Shown here: positions 24,807 to 37,173 of the stretch, piece after piece
Layout: every line of letters begins with the position of its first letter
Position numbering within the stretch: position 1 is the stretch's first letter
Source: Neodontobutis hainanensis
Lineage: Eukaryota > Chordata > Actinopteri > Gobiiformes > Odontobutidae
Direction of reading: 5' to 3'
Assembly (NCBI GenBank): GCA_024349245.1
Contig: JALDNG010002573.1
Coordinates: 1 to 64,000, forward strand
Length of the DNA: 64,000 nt
Made by a program: the position numbers and the translations under genes
The notes under the pieces: generated by a model
Database searches by the model: none
What the model was told of the DNA's origin: nothing
What the model saw: the letters and a program-made list of their open reading frames with translations, nothing else

Positions 24807-25090
24807 TAATAGATTGGATTTATATTGCGCTTTTCTCCCAAGGGACCAAGGGACTCAAAGCGCCCACAAGCCGTCCATTATTCATTCATACACAGTCACA
24901 CACTGGTGATGGTAACTACAACTGTAGCCACAGATGCCCTGGGGCAGACTGACAGAACCATTTTGCGCCTAAGGCCTCTTTGAACATCACCACATACATT
25001 CACTGAACATTCTTAAACATTCATACGAGGCAAGGTGGGTTAAGTGTCTTGCCCAAGGACACAATGACAGAATGAATTGTGGGGAGAGCG

Positions 25091-25101
25091 GGAATCGAAC
25101 A
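25091..25101 (-). promoter_or_regulatory. SINE pol III B box (copy 1)
   Basis: Minus strand TGTTCGATTCC, one base from the tRNA B-box consensus GGTTCGANTCC. It lies about 33 bp inside the A box, a normal tRNA-like spacing. Confidence 0.7.
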
Positions 25102-25133
25102 CACTACCTTCCGGTTGAAAGACGACCGCTCTA

Positions 25134-25144
25134 CCACTGAGCCA
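25134..25144 (-). promoter_or_regulatory. SINE pol III A box (copy 1)
   Basis: Minus strand TGGCTCAGTGG fits the A-box consensus TRGCNNAGYNGG closely. Together with the B box it makes this copy potentially transcribable by RNA polymerase III. Confidence 0.7.
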
Positions 25145-25151
25145 CTGGCCC

Positions 25152-28100
25152 TATACAGTCTGTTATAATGAACGTCTACAATCTGTTCTACTGCACATCT
25201 ACAGTCTGTTCTAAAGCATGTCTAGAGAGTTTTCTAATACTAATATAAAGTCTGTTCTAATGCTCGTCTACAGTCTGAACTAATGCACCACTAAAGTCTA
25301 TTCCTCTGAAGCATTGTCAGTCTGTTCTACTGCAAGTCTACAGTCTGTTCTAATGCCAGTCTAGAGTGTGTACTACTGCGGCTCCACAGTCTGTTCTACT
25401 GCACATCTACAATCTCTTCTACTGCACATGTACAGTCTGTTCTAATGGTCGTCTACAGTCAGTTCTAATGCTCGTCTACAATCAGTTCTGAAGCCATTCT
25501 AGAGTCTGTACTACTGCTGCTATGAAGTCTGTTCAACTGCACGTCTACAATCTGTTCAACTGCACCACTACAGTTTGTTCTAATGGTCGTCTAGAGTCTG
25601 TTCTACTGCACGACTATAGTCTCTTTTAATAAACGTCTACAGTCTCCTCTAATGCACATCTACAGTCTGTTCTACTGGATGTCTACAGTCTTTTCTAATA
25701 ATTGTCTAGAGTCTGTTCTACTGCACGTCTACAGTCTTTTTTCATAATTGTCAACTTTCCGTACTACTGCACCTCTACAGTCTCTTCTACTGCAGATCTA
25801 CAGTTTGTTCTAATGGTCGTCTAGAGTCTGTACTAGTGAAACTCTACAGTCTGTTCTAAAACATGTCTACAGTCTTTTCTAATACTCATGTACAGTCTGT
25901 TCTAATGCTCGTGTAAAGTCTCAACTATTGCCCTCTACAGTCTATTCTTCTGCACATCGTCAGTCTGTTCTACTGCACATCTACAGTTTGTTCTACTGCA
26001 CATCTACAGTCTTTTCTAATGCAAGTCTACAGTCTGTTCTACTGTTTGTCGACTATAGTCTGTTGTGATAATTGTCGACATTCTGTACTACTGCATCTCT
26101 ACAATTTGTTCTACTTCACTACATTATGTTCTTATGCACGTCTATTGTCTGTTCTAATGCTCGTCCACAGTCTGCTCTAATGCAGGTCTTTAGTCTGTAA
26201 AACTGCACAAATACAGACTGTTCTACTGGGCGTCTACAATCTGTTCTAATGCTCGTCTACAGTCTGTTCTATTGTCGTCTACAGTCTGTTCTAATGCACA
26301 TCTACAGTCTGTTCTACTGGACGTTTACAGTCTGTTCTAATGCTCATCTACAGTCAGTTCTAAAGCCAATCTAGAGTCTGTTCTACTGCTGCTGCTCTGA
26401 AGTCTGTTCAACTCCAAGTCTACAGTCTGTTCTAGTGCCATTTTACAGTCTGTACCTCTGCTCTACTGAAGTCTGTTCTATTGCACTTCTACAGTCTTTT
26501 TACTGCATATCTACAGTCTGTTCTACTGAATATCTACAGTCTGTTCTAATGCAAGTCTACAGTCTATACTACTGCTCATCTACACTCTGTTCTACTGCAC
26601 GTCTACAGTCTCTACTACTGCACTTCTAAAGTCTGTTCTAATGCACATCTACAGTCTCTTCTAATGCAAGTCTACAGTCTTTACTACTGCTCATCTACGG
26701 TCTGTTCTACTGCAGGTCTAAAATCTCTTCTAATAAATGTTTACAGTCTGTTTAACTGCAAGTCTACAGTCTGTTCAACTGCACCTCTACAGTCTGTTCT
26801 AATGCTCGTCTACAGTCTGTATTACTGCACCTCTACAGTCTGTTCTAAAGCATGTCTAGAGTGTTTTGTAATACTTATATACAGTCTGTTCTAATGCTCG
26901 TCTACAGTCTGTACTACTCCATCTCTACAGTCTATTCTTCTGCACATTGTCAGTCTGTTCTACTGGACGTTTACAGTCTTTTTAATGCTCATCTACAGTC
27001 ATTTCTAAAGCCAATCTAGTGTCTGTACTACTGCTGCTCTGAAGTCTGTTTAACTGCAAGTCTACAGTATGTTCAACTGCACCTCTACAGTCTTTTCTAA
27101 TGCCAGTTTACAGTCTGTTCTATTGCTCTACTGCAGTCTGTTCTACTGCATGTCTACAGTCTGTTTTACTGCACATCTACAGTCTGTTATAATGCACATC
27201 TACAGTCTGTTCCAATGCAAGTCTACAAGTTGTACTACTGCTCATGTACGGTCTGTTCTACTCCACGTCTACAATCTGTTTTAATAAACGTCTACAGTCT
27301 GTTCTGCACATTTACAGTCTGTACTACTGCACTTCTACAGTCTTTTTAATGCTCGTCTACAGTTTGTATTACTGCACCTCTACAGTCTGTTGTAAAGCAT
27401 TTCTAGTAGTGTTTTCTAATACTCATATAGAGTCTGTTCTAATGTTCGTCTACAGTCTGAACTACTACATTTCTACAGTCTGTTCTAAAGCATGTCTACA
27501 GTGTTTTCTAATACTCATATACAGTCTGTTCTAATGCTCGTCTACAGTCTGTACTACTGCACGTCTACAGTCTGTTCTACTGCATGTCTGCAGTCTGTTT
27601 TGATAAACATCTACAGTCTTTTCTACTACACATCTACAGTCTCTACTACTGCACTTCTAAAGTCTGTTTCTAATGCACATCTACAGTCTGTTCTAATGCA
27701 AGTCTATAGTCTGTACTACTGCTCATCCATGGTCTGTTCTAGTGCAGGTCTACAGTCTGTTCTAATAAACGTCTACAGTCTATAGTCTGTTCTAATGCTC
27801 GTCCACAGTCTGTTTTAATGCATGTCTTAATTCTGTACTACTGCACATTTACGGTCTGTTCTACTAGATGTCTACAGTCTGTTCTAATGCTTGTATACAG
27901 TCTGTTGTATTGTACGTCTACAGTCTTTTTAAATGCACATCTACAGTCTGTTCAACTGCACGTCTACAGTCTTTTCAACTGCACCTCAACAGTCTCTTCT
28001 AATGCCAGTTTACAGTCTGTACCTCTGCTCTACTGCAGTCTGTTCTACCGCACGTCTACAGTCTCTTTTTCTGCACATCTACAGTCTGTTCTAATGCACA

Positions 28101-31100
28101 TCTACAGTCTGTTCTAATGCAAGTCTATAATCTGTACTACTGCTCATCTACAGTCTGTTCTAATGCAAGTTTATAATCTGTACTACTGCTCATCTACAGT
28201 CTGTTCTAATGCAAGTCTACAGTCTGTACTACTGCTCATTTATGGTCTCTTCTACTGCAAGTCTACAGTCTGTTCTAATAAACGTCTACAGTCTGTTCTA
28301 CTGCACATTTACAGTCTGTACTACTGCACTTCTACAGTCTGTTCTAATGCTCGTCTACAGTCTGTATTACTGCACGTCTACAGTCATTTTAACTGCACCT
28401 CAACAGTCTGTTCTAATGCCAGTTTACATTCTTTACCTCTGCTCTACTGCAGTCTGTTCTACTGCATGTCTACAGTCTGTTTTACTGCTCATATACAGTC
28501 TGTTCTACTGCACGACTACAGTCTGTTCTAAAGCCAGTCTAGAGTCTGTTCTACTGCTGCTCTGAAGTCTTTTCAACTGCATGTCTATAGTCTGTTTAAC
28601 TGCACCTCTACGTCTGTTCTATTGTATGTCTACATTCTGTTCTAATGCACATCTACAGTCTGTTCTAATGCTCGTCTACAGTCTCTACTAACGGACCATT
28701 AAATTATTTTCTTCTGCAGCATCATTAGACTGTTTTACTGGACATCTACAGTCTGTTCTAGTACACGTCTATAGTCTGTTCAAATACTCGTCCACAGTCT
28801 GTTCTAATGCAGTCTGTACTACTGCACATCTATAGTCTGTTCTATTGCTCGATTACCGTCTGTTCTAATGCCCATAAAAGTCTTTACTACTCCACCTCTA
28901 CAGTTTGTTTTACATCTCCTCTACAGTCTGTTCTACTGCAGCTCTACAGTCTGTTTTAATGCCAGTCTAGAGTCTGTACTACTGCTACTCTGCAGTCTGT
29001 TCTACTGCAAGTCTACATTCTGTTCTACTGCACATCTACAGTCTGTTCTAATGCACATCTATAGTCTGTTCTAATGCTCGTCTACAGTCTGAACTACTGC
29101 ACCTCTACAATCTGTTCTAAAGCATGTCTACAGTGTTTTCTAATACTCATATACAGTCTGTTCTAATGCTCGTCTACAGTCTGAACTACTGCAACTCTAC
29201 AGTCTGTTCTAAAGCATATCTACAGTGTTTTCTAATACTCATATACTGTCTGTTCTAATCCTCATCTACAGTCTGTACTACTGCACCTCTAGAGTCTATT
29301 CTTCTGCACATTCTCAGTCTGTTCTACAGGTTGTTTACTGTTTGTTCTAATGCTCGTCTACAGTCTGTTCCAAAGCCAATCTAGAGTCTGTTCTACTTCT
29401 GCTCTGAAGTCTATTCAACTGCACATCTACAGTCTGTTCAACTGCACCTCTACAGTCTTTTCTATTGTTAATAGATAATAATTGTCTAGAGTCTGTTATA
29501 CTGCTCTACAGTCTCTTTTAATAATTGTCAACTTTCTGTACTACTGCACCTCTACAGTCTCTTCTACTGCACATCTACAGTTTGTTCTAATGGTCGTCTA
29601 GAGTCTGTACTACTGGAACTCTACAGTCTGTTCTAAAACATGTCTACAGTCTTTTCTAATACTCATGTACAGTCTGTTCTAATGCTCGTGTAAAGTCTCA
29701 ACTACTGCCCTCTACAGTCCATTCTTTTGCACATCTACAGTCTGTTCTAATGCACATCTACAATCTGTTCTAATGGAATTCTCCAGTCTGTACTACTGCT
29801 CGTCTACAGTTTGTTCTACTGCTCTTCTACAGTCTGTTCTAAAAACGTCTACAGTCTGTACTACTGCACATCTACAGTTTGTACTAAAGCATGTTAGAGT
29901 GTTTTCTAATACTAATATACAGTCTGTTTTAATGCTCGTCTACAGTCTGTACAACTGCACCTCTACTGCCTTTTCTAAAGCATGTCTAGAGTGTTTTCTA
30001 ATATTCATATAGAGTCTGTTCTAATGCTCATCTACAGTCTGAACTACTGCACCTCTACAGTCTGTTCTAAAGCTCATCTACAGTCTGTTCTAAAGCCAAT
30101 CTAGAGTCTGTACTACTGCTGCTCTAAAGTCTGTTCAACTGGACGTCTACAGTCTGGTCTACTGCACATCTAGTTTGTTTTAATGCTCGTCTACAGTCTG
30201 TACTACTGCACCTCTACAGTCTCTTCTAAAGCATGTCTACAGTCTTTTCTAATAGTCATGTACAGGCTGTTCTAATCCTCGTGTAAAGTCTCAACTACTG
30301 CAACTCTTCAGTCTATTCTTCTGCACCTCGTCAGTCTGTTCTACTGCACATCTACAGTCTATTCTAATGGACATCAACTGTATGTTCTAATGAAAGTCTA
30401 CAGTCTGTACAACTGCTCATCTACAGTCTGTTCTACTGCACGTGTACAGTCTGTTGTATTGCTCATCTACAGTCTGTTCTACTGCACGTTTACAGTCTGT
30501 TCTAATACAAGTCTACAGTCTCTACTACTGCTCATTTACAGTCTGTTCTACTACACATCTACAGTCTCTACTACTGCACTTCTAAAGTCTGTTCTAGTGC
30601 ACATCTACACTCTCTTCTAATGCTCGTCTACAGTCTGTACTACTGCATTTCTACAGTCTATTCTTCTGCACATTGTCAGACTGTTCTAATGCCAGTTTAC
30701 AGTCTGTACTACTGCTCTACTACAGTCTCGTCCACTGCACGTCTACAGTCTGTTCTACTACACATCTACAGTCTCTACTACTGCACTTCTAAAGTCTGTT
30801 CTAATGCACATCTACACTCTCTTCTAATGCTCGTCTACAGTCTGTACTACTGCATTTCTATAGTCTATTCTTCTGCACATTGTCAGTCTGTTCTACTGGG
30901 TTTACAGTCTTTTCTAATTTTCATCTACAGTCTGTATTACTGCACCTCTACAGTCTGTTCTAAAGCATGTTTAGAGTGTTTTCTAATACTCATATACAGT
31001 CTGTTCTAATGCTTGTCTACAGTCTGTACTACTGCATCTCTACAGTCTATTCTTCTGCATATTGTCAGTCTGTTCTACTGGACGTTTACAGTCTTTTCTA

Positions 31101-31801
31101 ATTTTCATCTACAGTCTGTATTACTGCACCTCTACAGTCTGTTCTAAAGCATGTTTAGAGTGTTTTCTAATACTCATATACAGTCTGTTCTAATGTTCGT
31201 CTACAGTCGGAACTACTGAACCTCTACATTTTGTTATAAAGCAGATCTAGAGTGTTTTCTAATACTTATATAGAGTCTGTTCTACTGGGCGTTTATAGCC
31301 TGTTCTAATGCTCGTCTATAGTCAGTTCTAAAGCCCATCTAGAGTCTGTACTACTGCTGCTCTGAAGTCTGCTCAACTGTCTACTGTCTGTTCACCTGCA
31401 CCTCTACAGTCTGTTCTAATGCCAGTTTACAGTCTGTACTACTGCTCTACTACAGTCTCGTCCACTGCACATCTACAGTCTGTTTTACTGCACATCTACA
31501 GTCTGTTTTAATGTACATCTACTGTCTGTTCTAATGCAAGCCTACAGTCTGTACTACTGCTCATCTACAGTCTGTTCTACTGTACATCTACAGTCTGTTC
31601 TAATGCACATCTACAGTCTGTTCTAATGTAAGTCTACAGTCTGTACTACTGCTCATCTACAGTCTGTTCTACTGCACCTCTACAGTCTGTTCTACTACAC
31701 GTGTACAGTCTCTACTACTGCACTTCTAAAGTCTTTTCTAATGCAAATCTATAGTCTGTTTTACTGCTCATCTACGGTCTGTTCTACTGCAGGTCTACAG
31801 A
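25152..31801 (+). repeat. 23-bp satellite, forward, right of intact SINE
   Basis: About 6.65 kb of forward monomers with strong higher-order order. Its first 3.3 kb are also present at 85-3,503. The block ends at the palindromic core ACAGACTGT (31,797-31,805). No gene or foreign island is visible within it. Confidence 0.94.
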
Positions 31802-32583
31802 CTGTCCAGTAGAACAGACTGACAATGTGCAGAAGAATAGACTGTAGAGATGCACTAGTAAAGACTGTAAACGCGCATTAGAACAGACTGTATATGAGTA
31901 TTAGAAAACACTCTAGACATGCTTTAGAACAGACTGTAGAGGTGCAGTAGTTCAGACTATAGACTAGCATTAGAACAGACTATATATGAGTATTAGAAAA
32001 TACTCTAGACATGCTTTAGAACAGACTGTAGAGGTGCAGTTGTTCAGACTGTAGACGAGAATTAGAACGGACTGTAGATGTGCAGTAGAAGAGACTGTAG
32101 AGCTGCAGTAGCATATTAGAAAGGACTGTAATTATTAGAACAGACTGTAGACTTGCAGTAGAACAGACTGATGATGCTGCAGAAGAATTGACTTTAAAGG
32201 CGCATTACTACAGACTGTACACGAGAAATAGAACAGACTGTATATGAGTATTAGAATAGACTGAAGACATGATTTTAGAACAGACTGTAGAGGTGCAGTA
32301 GTACAGACTCTAGACAAGTAGTAGTACAGACTGTCGACTTGCATTAGAACAGACTGTAGATGTGCATTAGAACAGACTGTAGATGTAAAATAGAACAGAC
32401 TGTAGAGGTGCAGTTCAACAGACTGTAGACGTGCAGTTGAATAGTCTTCAGAGCAGCAGTAGTACAGACTCTAGATTGGCTGTAGAACAGACTGTAGACG
32501 ATCATTAGAATAGACTGTAAACGTCTAGTAGAACAGACTGTCAATGTGCAGAATAATAGATTCTAGAGGTGCAGTAGTACAGA
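31802..32583 (-). repeat. 23-bp satellite, reverse, end of 27-kb unit copy 1
   Basis: Reverse monomers that are the inverted copy of about 6,080-6,870, including the rare monomers with TCATGTCTACAGTC and AGCATCATCAG. It ends at the core ACAGACTGT (32,579-32,587), which is the head-to-tail junction between the two 27-kb copies. Compared with 59,560-59,640 it lacks about two monomers near 32,110. Confidence 0.92.
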
Positions 32584-34330
32584 CTGTACTATTGCTCTAA
32601 TGCAGTCTGTTCTACTGCATAACTACGGTCTGTTTTACTGCACATCTACAGTCTGTTCTAATGCACATCTACAGTCTGTTCTAATGCATGTCTACAGTCT
32701 GTTCTACTGCATGTTTACAGTCTGTTCTACAGCGCGTCTTCAGTCTGTTCTACTGCACGTCTTCAGTCTGCTCTATTGCAAGTCTACAGTTTGTTTTACT
32801 GCACATCTACAGTCTGTTCTAATGCACATTTACAGTCTGTTCCTATGCAAGTATACAGTCTGTACTACTGCTCAACTACAGTCTGTTCTACTGCACGTCT
32901 ACAGTCTGTTCTACTGCACCTCTACAGTCTGTTGTAAAGCATTTCTATTAGTGTTTTCTAATACTCATATACAGTCTGTTCTAATGCTCGTCTACAGTCT
33001 GTACTACTGCACCACTACAGTCTATTCTTCTGCACATCGTCAGTCGGTTCTACTGACGTTTACAGTCTGTTCTAATGCACATCTACAGTCTGTTCTACTG
33101 GGCGTTTACAGTCTGTTCTAATGCTCGTCTACAGTCAGTTCTAATGCTCGTCTACAGTGCACGTCTTCTGTCTGTTCTAATAATTGTCTACATTCTGTAC
33201 TACTGCTTCTTACAGTCTATACTACTGCACATCTACAATCTGTTCTACTGCATGTCTACAGTCTGTTCTAATAATTGTCTACAGTCTCTTCTACTGCAAA
33301 TCTACAGTCTGTTCTAATGCATGTCTATAGTCTGTTCAAATGTTCGTCCACAGTCTGTTCTAATGCAGTACGACCAGACATCTATAGTCTGTTCTATTGC
33401 TCGAATATCGTCTGTTCTATTACCCAATAACAGTCTTTACTACTCAACCTCTACAGTTTGTTCTACTGTTCCTCTACAGTCTGTTCTAATGCTCGTCTAC
33501 AGTTTGTACAACTAGACATCTACAGTCTGTTCTAAAGCATGTCTACAGTGTTTTCTAATACTCATATACAGTCTGATCTAATGCTCATCTACAGTCTGTA
33601 CTCACCTCTAGAATCTATTATTCTGCACATTGACAGTCTGTTCTACTAGACGTTTACAGTCTATTCTAATGATCATCTACAGTCTGTTCTACAGCCAATC
33701 TAGAGTCTGTACTACTGCTGCTCTGAAGACTATTCAACTGCACGTCTACAGTCTGTTCAACTGCCCCTCTACAGTCTTTTCTATTGTACATCTACAGTCT
33801 GTTCTAATGCACATCTACAGTGTGTTCTAATGCAAGTCGACAGTCTGTACTACTAATTGTCTAGAGTCTGTACTACTGCACCTCTACAGTCTGTTCTAAA
33901 ATCATGTCTACAGTCTATTCTAATACTCATATACAGTCTGTTCTATTTCTCGTGTACAGTCTGTAGTAATGCACCTTTAAAGTCAATTCTTCTGCAGCAT
34001 CATCAGTCTGTTCTACTGCAAGTCTACAGTCTGTTCTAATAATTGTCTACAGTCCGTTCTACTGCACGTCTACAGTCCTTTCTAATAATTGTCGACAGTC
34101 TATACTACTGCAACTCTACAGTCTCTTCTACTGCACATCTACAGTCTGTTCTAATGTTTGTCTACAGTCTGAACAACTGCACCTCTACAGTCTGTTCTAA
34201 AGCATGTCTAGAGTATTTTCTAATACTCATATATAGTCTGTTCTAATGCTAGTCTATAGTCTGAACTACTGCACCTCAACAGTCTATTCTTCTGCACATT
34301 GTCAGTCTGTTCTACTGAGGCGTTTACAGT
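32584..34330 (+). repeat. 23-bp satellite, forward, start of 27-kb unit copy 2
   Basis: Matches 5,132-6,873 at an offset of 27,455 with very few differences. It ends at the core ACAGTCTGT (34,326-34,334), as in copy 1. Confidence 0.94.
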
Positions 34331-35999
34331 CTGTAGACCTGCAGTAGAACAGACCGTAGATGAGCAGTAAAACAGACTATAGATTTGCATTAGAACAGAC
34401 TTTAGAAGTGCAGTAGTAGAGACTGTACACGTGTAGTAGAACAGACTGTAGAGGTGCAGTAGAACAGACAGTAGATGACCAGTAGTACAGACTGTAGACT
34501 TACATTAGAACAGACTGTAGATGTGAAGTAGAACAGACTGTAGATATGCAGTAAAAAAGACTGTAGAAGTGCAATAGAACAGACTTCAGTAGAGCAGAGG
34601 TACAGACTGTAAAATGGCATTAGAACAGACTGTAGACTTGGAGTTGAACAGACTTCAGAGCAGCAGCAGTAGTACAGACTCTAGTTTGGCTTTAGAACTG
34701 ACTGTAGACGAGCATTAGAACAGACTGTAGATGAGCAGTAGTATAGACTGTAGACTTGCATTAGAACAGACTGTAGATGTGCAGTAGAACAGACTGTAGA
34801 TATGCAGTAAAAAGACTGTAGAAGTGCAATAGAACAGACTTCAGTAGAGCAGAGGTACAGACTGTAAAATGGCATTAGAACAGACTGTAGACTTGGAGTT
34901 GAACAGACTTCAGAGCAGCAGCAGTAGTACAGACTCTAGTTTGGCTTTAGAACTGACTGTAGACGAGCATTAGAACAGACTGTAAACGTCCAGTAGAACA
35001 GACTGTAGATGTGCATTAGAACAGACTGTAGACGTACAATAGAACAGACTGTAGACGAGCATTAGAACAGATTGTAGACGTCAGTAGAACAGTCTGTATT
35101 TGTGCAGTTTTACAGACTAAAGACCTGCATTAGAGCAGACTGTGGACGAGCATTAGAACAGACAATAGACGTGCATAAGAACATAATGTAGTTGTGAAGT
35201 AGAACAAATTGTAGAGATGCAGTAGTACAGAATGTCGACAATTATCACAACAGTTTATAGTAGACAAAGAGTAGAACAGACTGTGGACTTGCATTAGAAC
35301 AGACTGTAGATGTGCAGTAGAACAAACTGTAGATGTGCAGTAGAAGAGACTGTAGAGGTGCAGTAGTACAGAAAGTTGACAATTATGAAAAGAGACTGTA
35401 GACGTGCAGTAGAACAGACTCTAGACAATTATTAGAAAAGACTGTAGACATCCAGTAGAACAGACTGTAGATGTGCATTAGAGGAAACTGTAGACGTTTA
35501 TTAAAAGAGACTATAGTCGTGCAGTAGAACAGACTGTAGACGTACAATAGAACAGACTGTAGTGGTGCAGTTGAACAGATTGTAGGCGTGCAGTTGAACA
35601 GACTTCATAGCAGCAGTAGTACAGACTCTAGAATGGCTTTAGAACTGATTGTAGGAGCATTAGAACTGACTGTAGATGACCATTAGAACAGACTGTACAT
35701 GTGCAGTAGAAGAGATTGTAGATGTGCAGTAGAACAGACTGTGGAGCCGCAGTAGTACACACTCTAGACTGGCATTAGAACAGACTGTAGACTTGCAGTA
35801 GAACAGACTGACAATGCTTCAGAGGAATAGACTTTAGTGGTGCAGTAGTTCAGACTGTAGACGAGCATTAGAACAGACTTTATATTAGTATTAGAAAACT
35901 CTCTAGACATGCTTTAGAACAGACTGTAGAGGTGCAGTAGTACAGACTGTAGATGTGCAGTAGAACAGACTGTAGACGCTCATTATAACAGACTGTATA
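34331..35999 (-). repeat. 23-bp satellite, reverse, left of deleted SINE (copy 2)
   Basis: Counterpart of 6,874-8,543. Differences include GTAGACGAGCATT near 34,970 against GTAGAAGCATT near 7,504, and GTAGGAGCATT near 35,650 against GTAGACGAGCATT near 8,192. Confidence 0.93.
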
Positions 36000-36186
36000 G
36001 GGCGTCAGTGGCTCAGTGGTAGAGCGGTCTCTACGTCTCTGTCAGTCTGCCCTAGGGCATCTGTGGCTACAGTTGTAGTTACCATCACCAGTGTGTGACT
36101 GTGTATGAATGAATAATGGAGGCTTGTAGGCGCTTTGAGTCCCTTGGTCCCTTGGGAGAAAAGCGCAATATAAATCCAATCCATTA
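36000..36186 (+). mobile_element. tRNA-derived SINE with internal deletion (copy 2)
   Basis: Same internally deleted form as at 8,544-8,731, with the identical join GCGGTCTCTACGTCTCTG. The deletion therefore preceded the 27-kb duplication. A box kept, B box lost. Confidence 0.85.
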
Positions 36187-36751
36187 ACTGTAGACCTGCA
36201 GTAGAACAGACCGTAGATGAGCAGTAGTACAGACATTAGACTTGCATTAGAAAAGACTGTAGATGTGCATTAGAACAGACTTTAAAAGTGCAGTAGTATA
36301 GACTGTAGATATGCAGTAGAACAGACTGTAGAAGTTTATCAGAACAGACTGTAGACGTGCAGAAGAACAGACTGTAGGTGAGCAGTAGTACAAAATGTAG
36401 ACTTTCATTAGAACAGACTCTAGATGTGCATTAGAACAGACTGTATATGAGCAGTAAAACAGACTGTAGAGGTGCAGTAGAACAGACTGCAGTAGAGCAG
36501 AAGTACAGACTGTAGACTTGCATTAGAAATGACTGTAAACATCCAGTAAAACAGACTGACAATGTGTAGAAGAATAGACTAGGTGCAGTACTACAGACTG
36601 TACATGAGCATTAGAACAGACTGTATATGAGTATTAGAAAACACTGTAGACATGCTTTAGAACAGACTCTAGAGGTGCAGTTTAACAGATTGTGGACGAG
36701 CATTAGAACAGACTGTATATGAGTATTAGAAAACACTCTAGACATGCTTTA
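36187..36751 (-). repeat. 23-bp satellite, reverse, between SINE and LINE (copy 2)
   Basis: Counterpart of 8,732-9,296, almost identical, ending at the same LINE insertion point. Confidence 0.93.
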
Positions 36752-37173
36752 TAATAATAATAATAATAATAAATTTTATTTGTAATGCACTTTACATTTG
36801 TACAATCTCAAAGTGCTACAGCGCATATCAAAGTAATTCAATATAAAAAGAAAACAAAACGACGAAAACCTAAAAACGTTCATTGAAAAGCTTTTGTAAA
36901 AAGAAATGTTTTTAGGTTGCGTTTAAAAGCATCAGTAGTCTGTGGGGCCCTCAGGTAGTCCGGGAGGGTATTCCACAGCCTCGAGCACCGATGAAAAGGC
37001 CCTATCACCCATGCTGCAAAGTTTTGTTCTGGGAATTTGGAGGATGTTTGAGTTTGCAGAACGAAGAGTGCGTGCAGAGTGCGAAAGGTCGGGTGGGTGA
37101 GAAGTTCCTGCAGGTAGAGGGGGCATGTCCGTGAATACACTGATGGGTGAGGAGGAAACTTTATACACAATTC

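Larger units (their letters stand above)
24807..25151 (-). mobile_element. tRNA-derived SINE, near full length (copy 1)
   Basis: On the minus strand it begins GGGCCAGTGGCTCAGTGG and ends CCAATCCATTA. The tRNA-like head has an A box (TGGCTCAGTGG) and a B box (TGTTCGATTCC). The body carries CCTTGGGCAAGACACTTAA and GTCAGTCTGCCCCAGGGC, segments I associate with fish V-SINE-like elements, and the tail is AAGCGCAATATAAATCC. The family name rests on recall, not a search. It lacks about 10 bp (GACGTGGCAG on the plus strand) that copy 2 has near 52,408, and its 5' end reads GGGCC where copy 2 reads GGGCGTC. Confidence 0.85.
5132..32587. repeat. 27.45-kb segmental unit, copy 1
   Basis: Landmarks recur at a near-constant offset of 27,450-27,463 (LINE start 9,297 to 36,752; intact SINE 24,807 to 52,257; LTR B 19,609 to 47,061; switch palindrome 20,523 to 47,978). 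All insertions share identical junctions, so the whole block was duplicated after they landed. The join to copy 2 is at 32,579-32,588. Confidence 0.93.

Noticed and set aside
24930..24952. SINE as the origin of the satellite (shared CAGTCTG)
   Set aside because: Only seven to nine bases are shared (GTCAGTCTG in the SINE against ACAGTCTG or GTCAGTCTG in monomers). That is too short to separate from chance.
25085..25151. A genuine tRNA gene at the head of the SINE (also 52,545-52,612)
   Set aside because: A and B boxes are present, but the sequence runs on directly into a SINE body and tail, recurs with the duplications, and I could not see a full cloverleaf with an intact acceptor stem.
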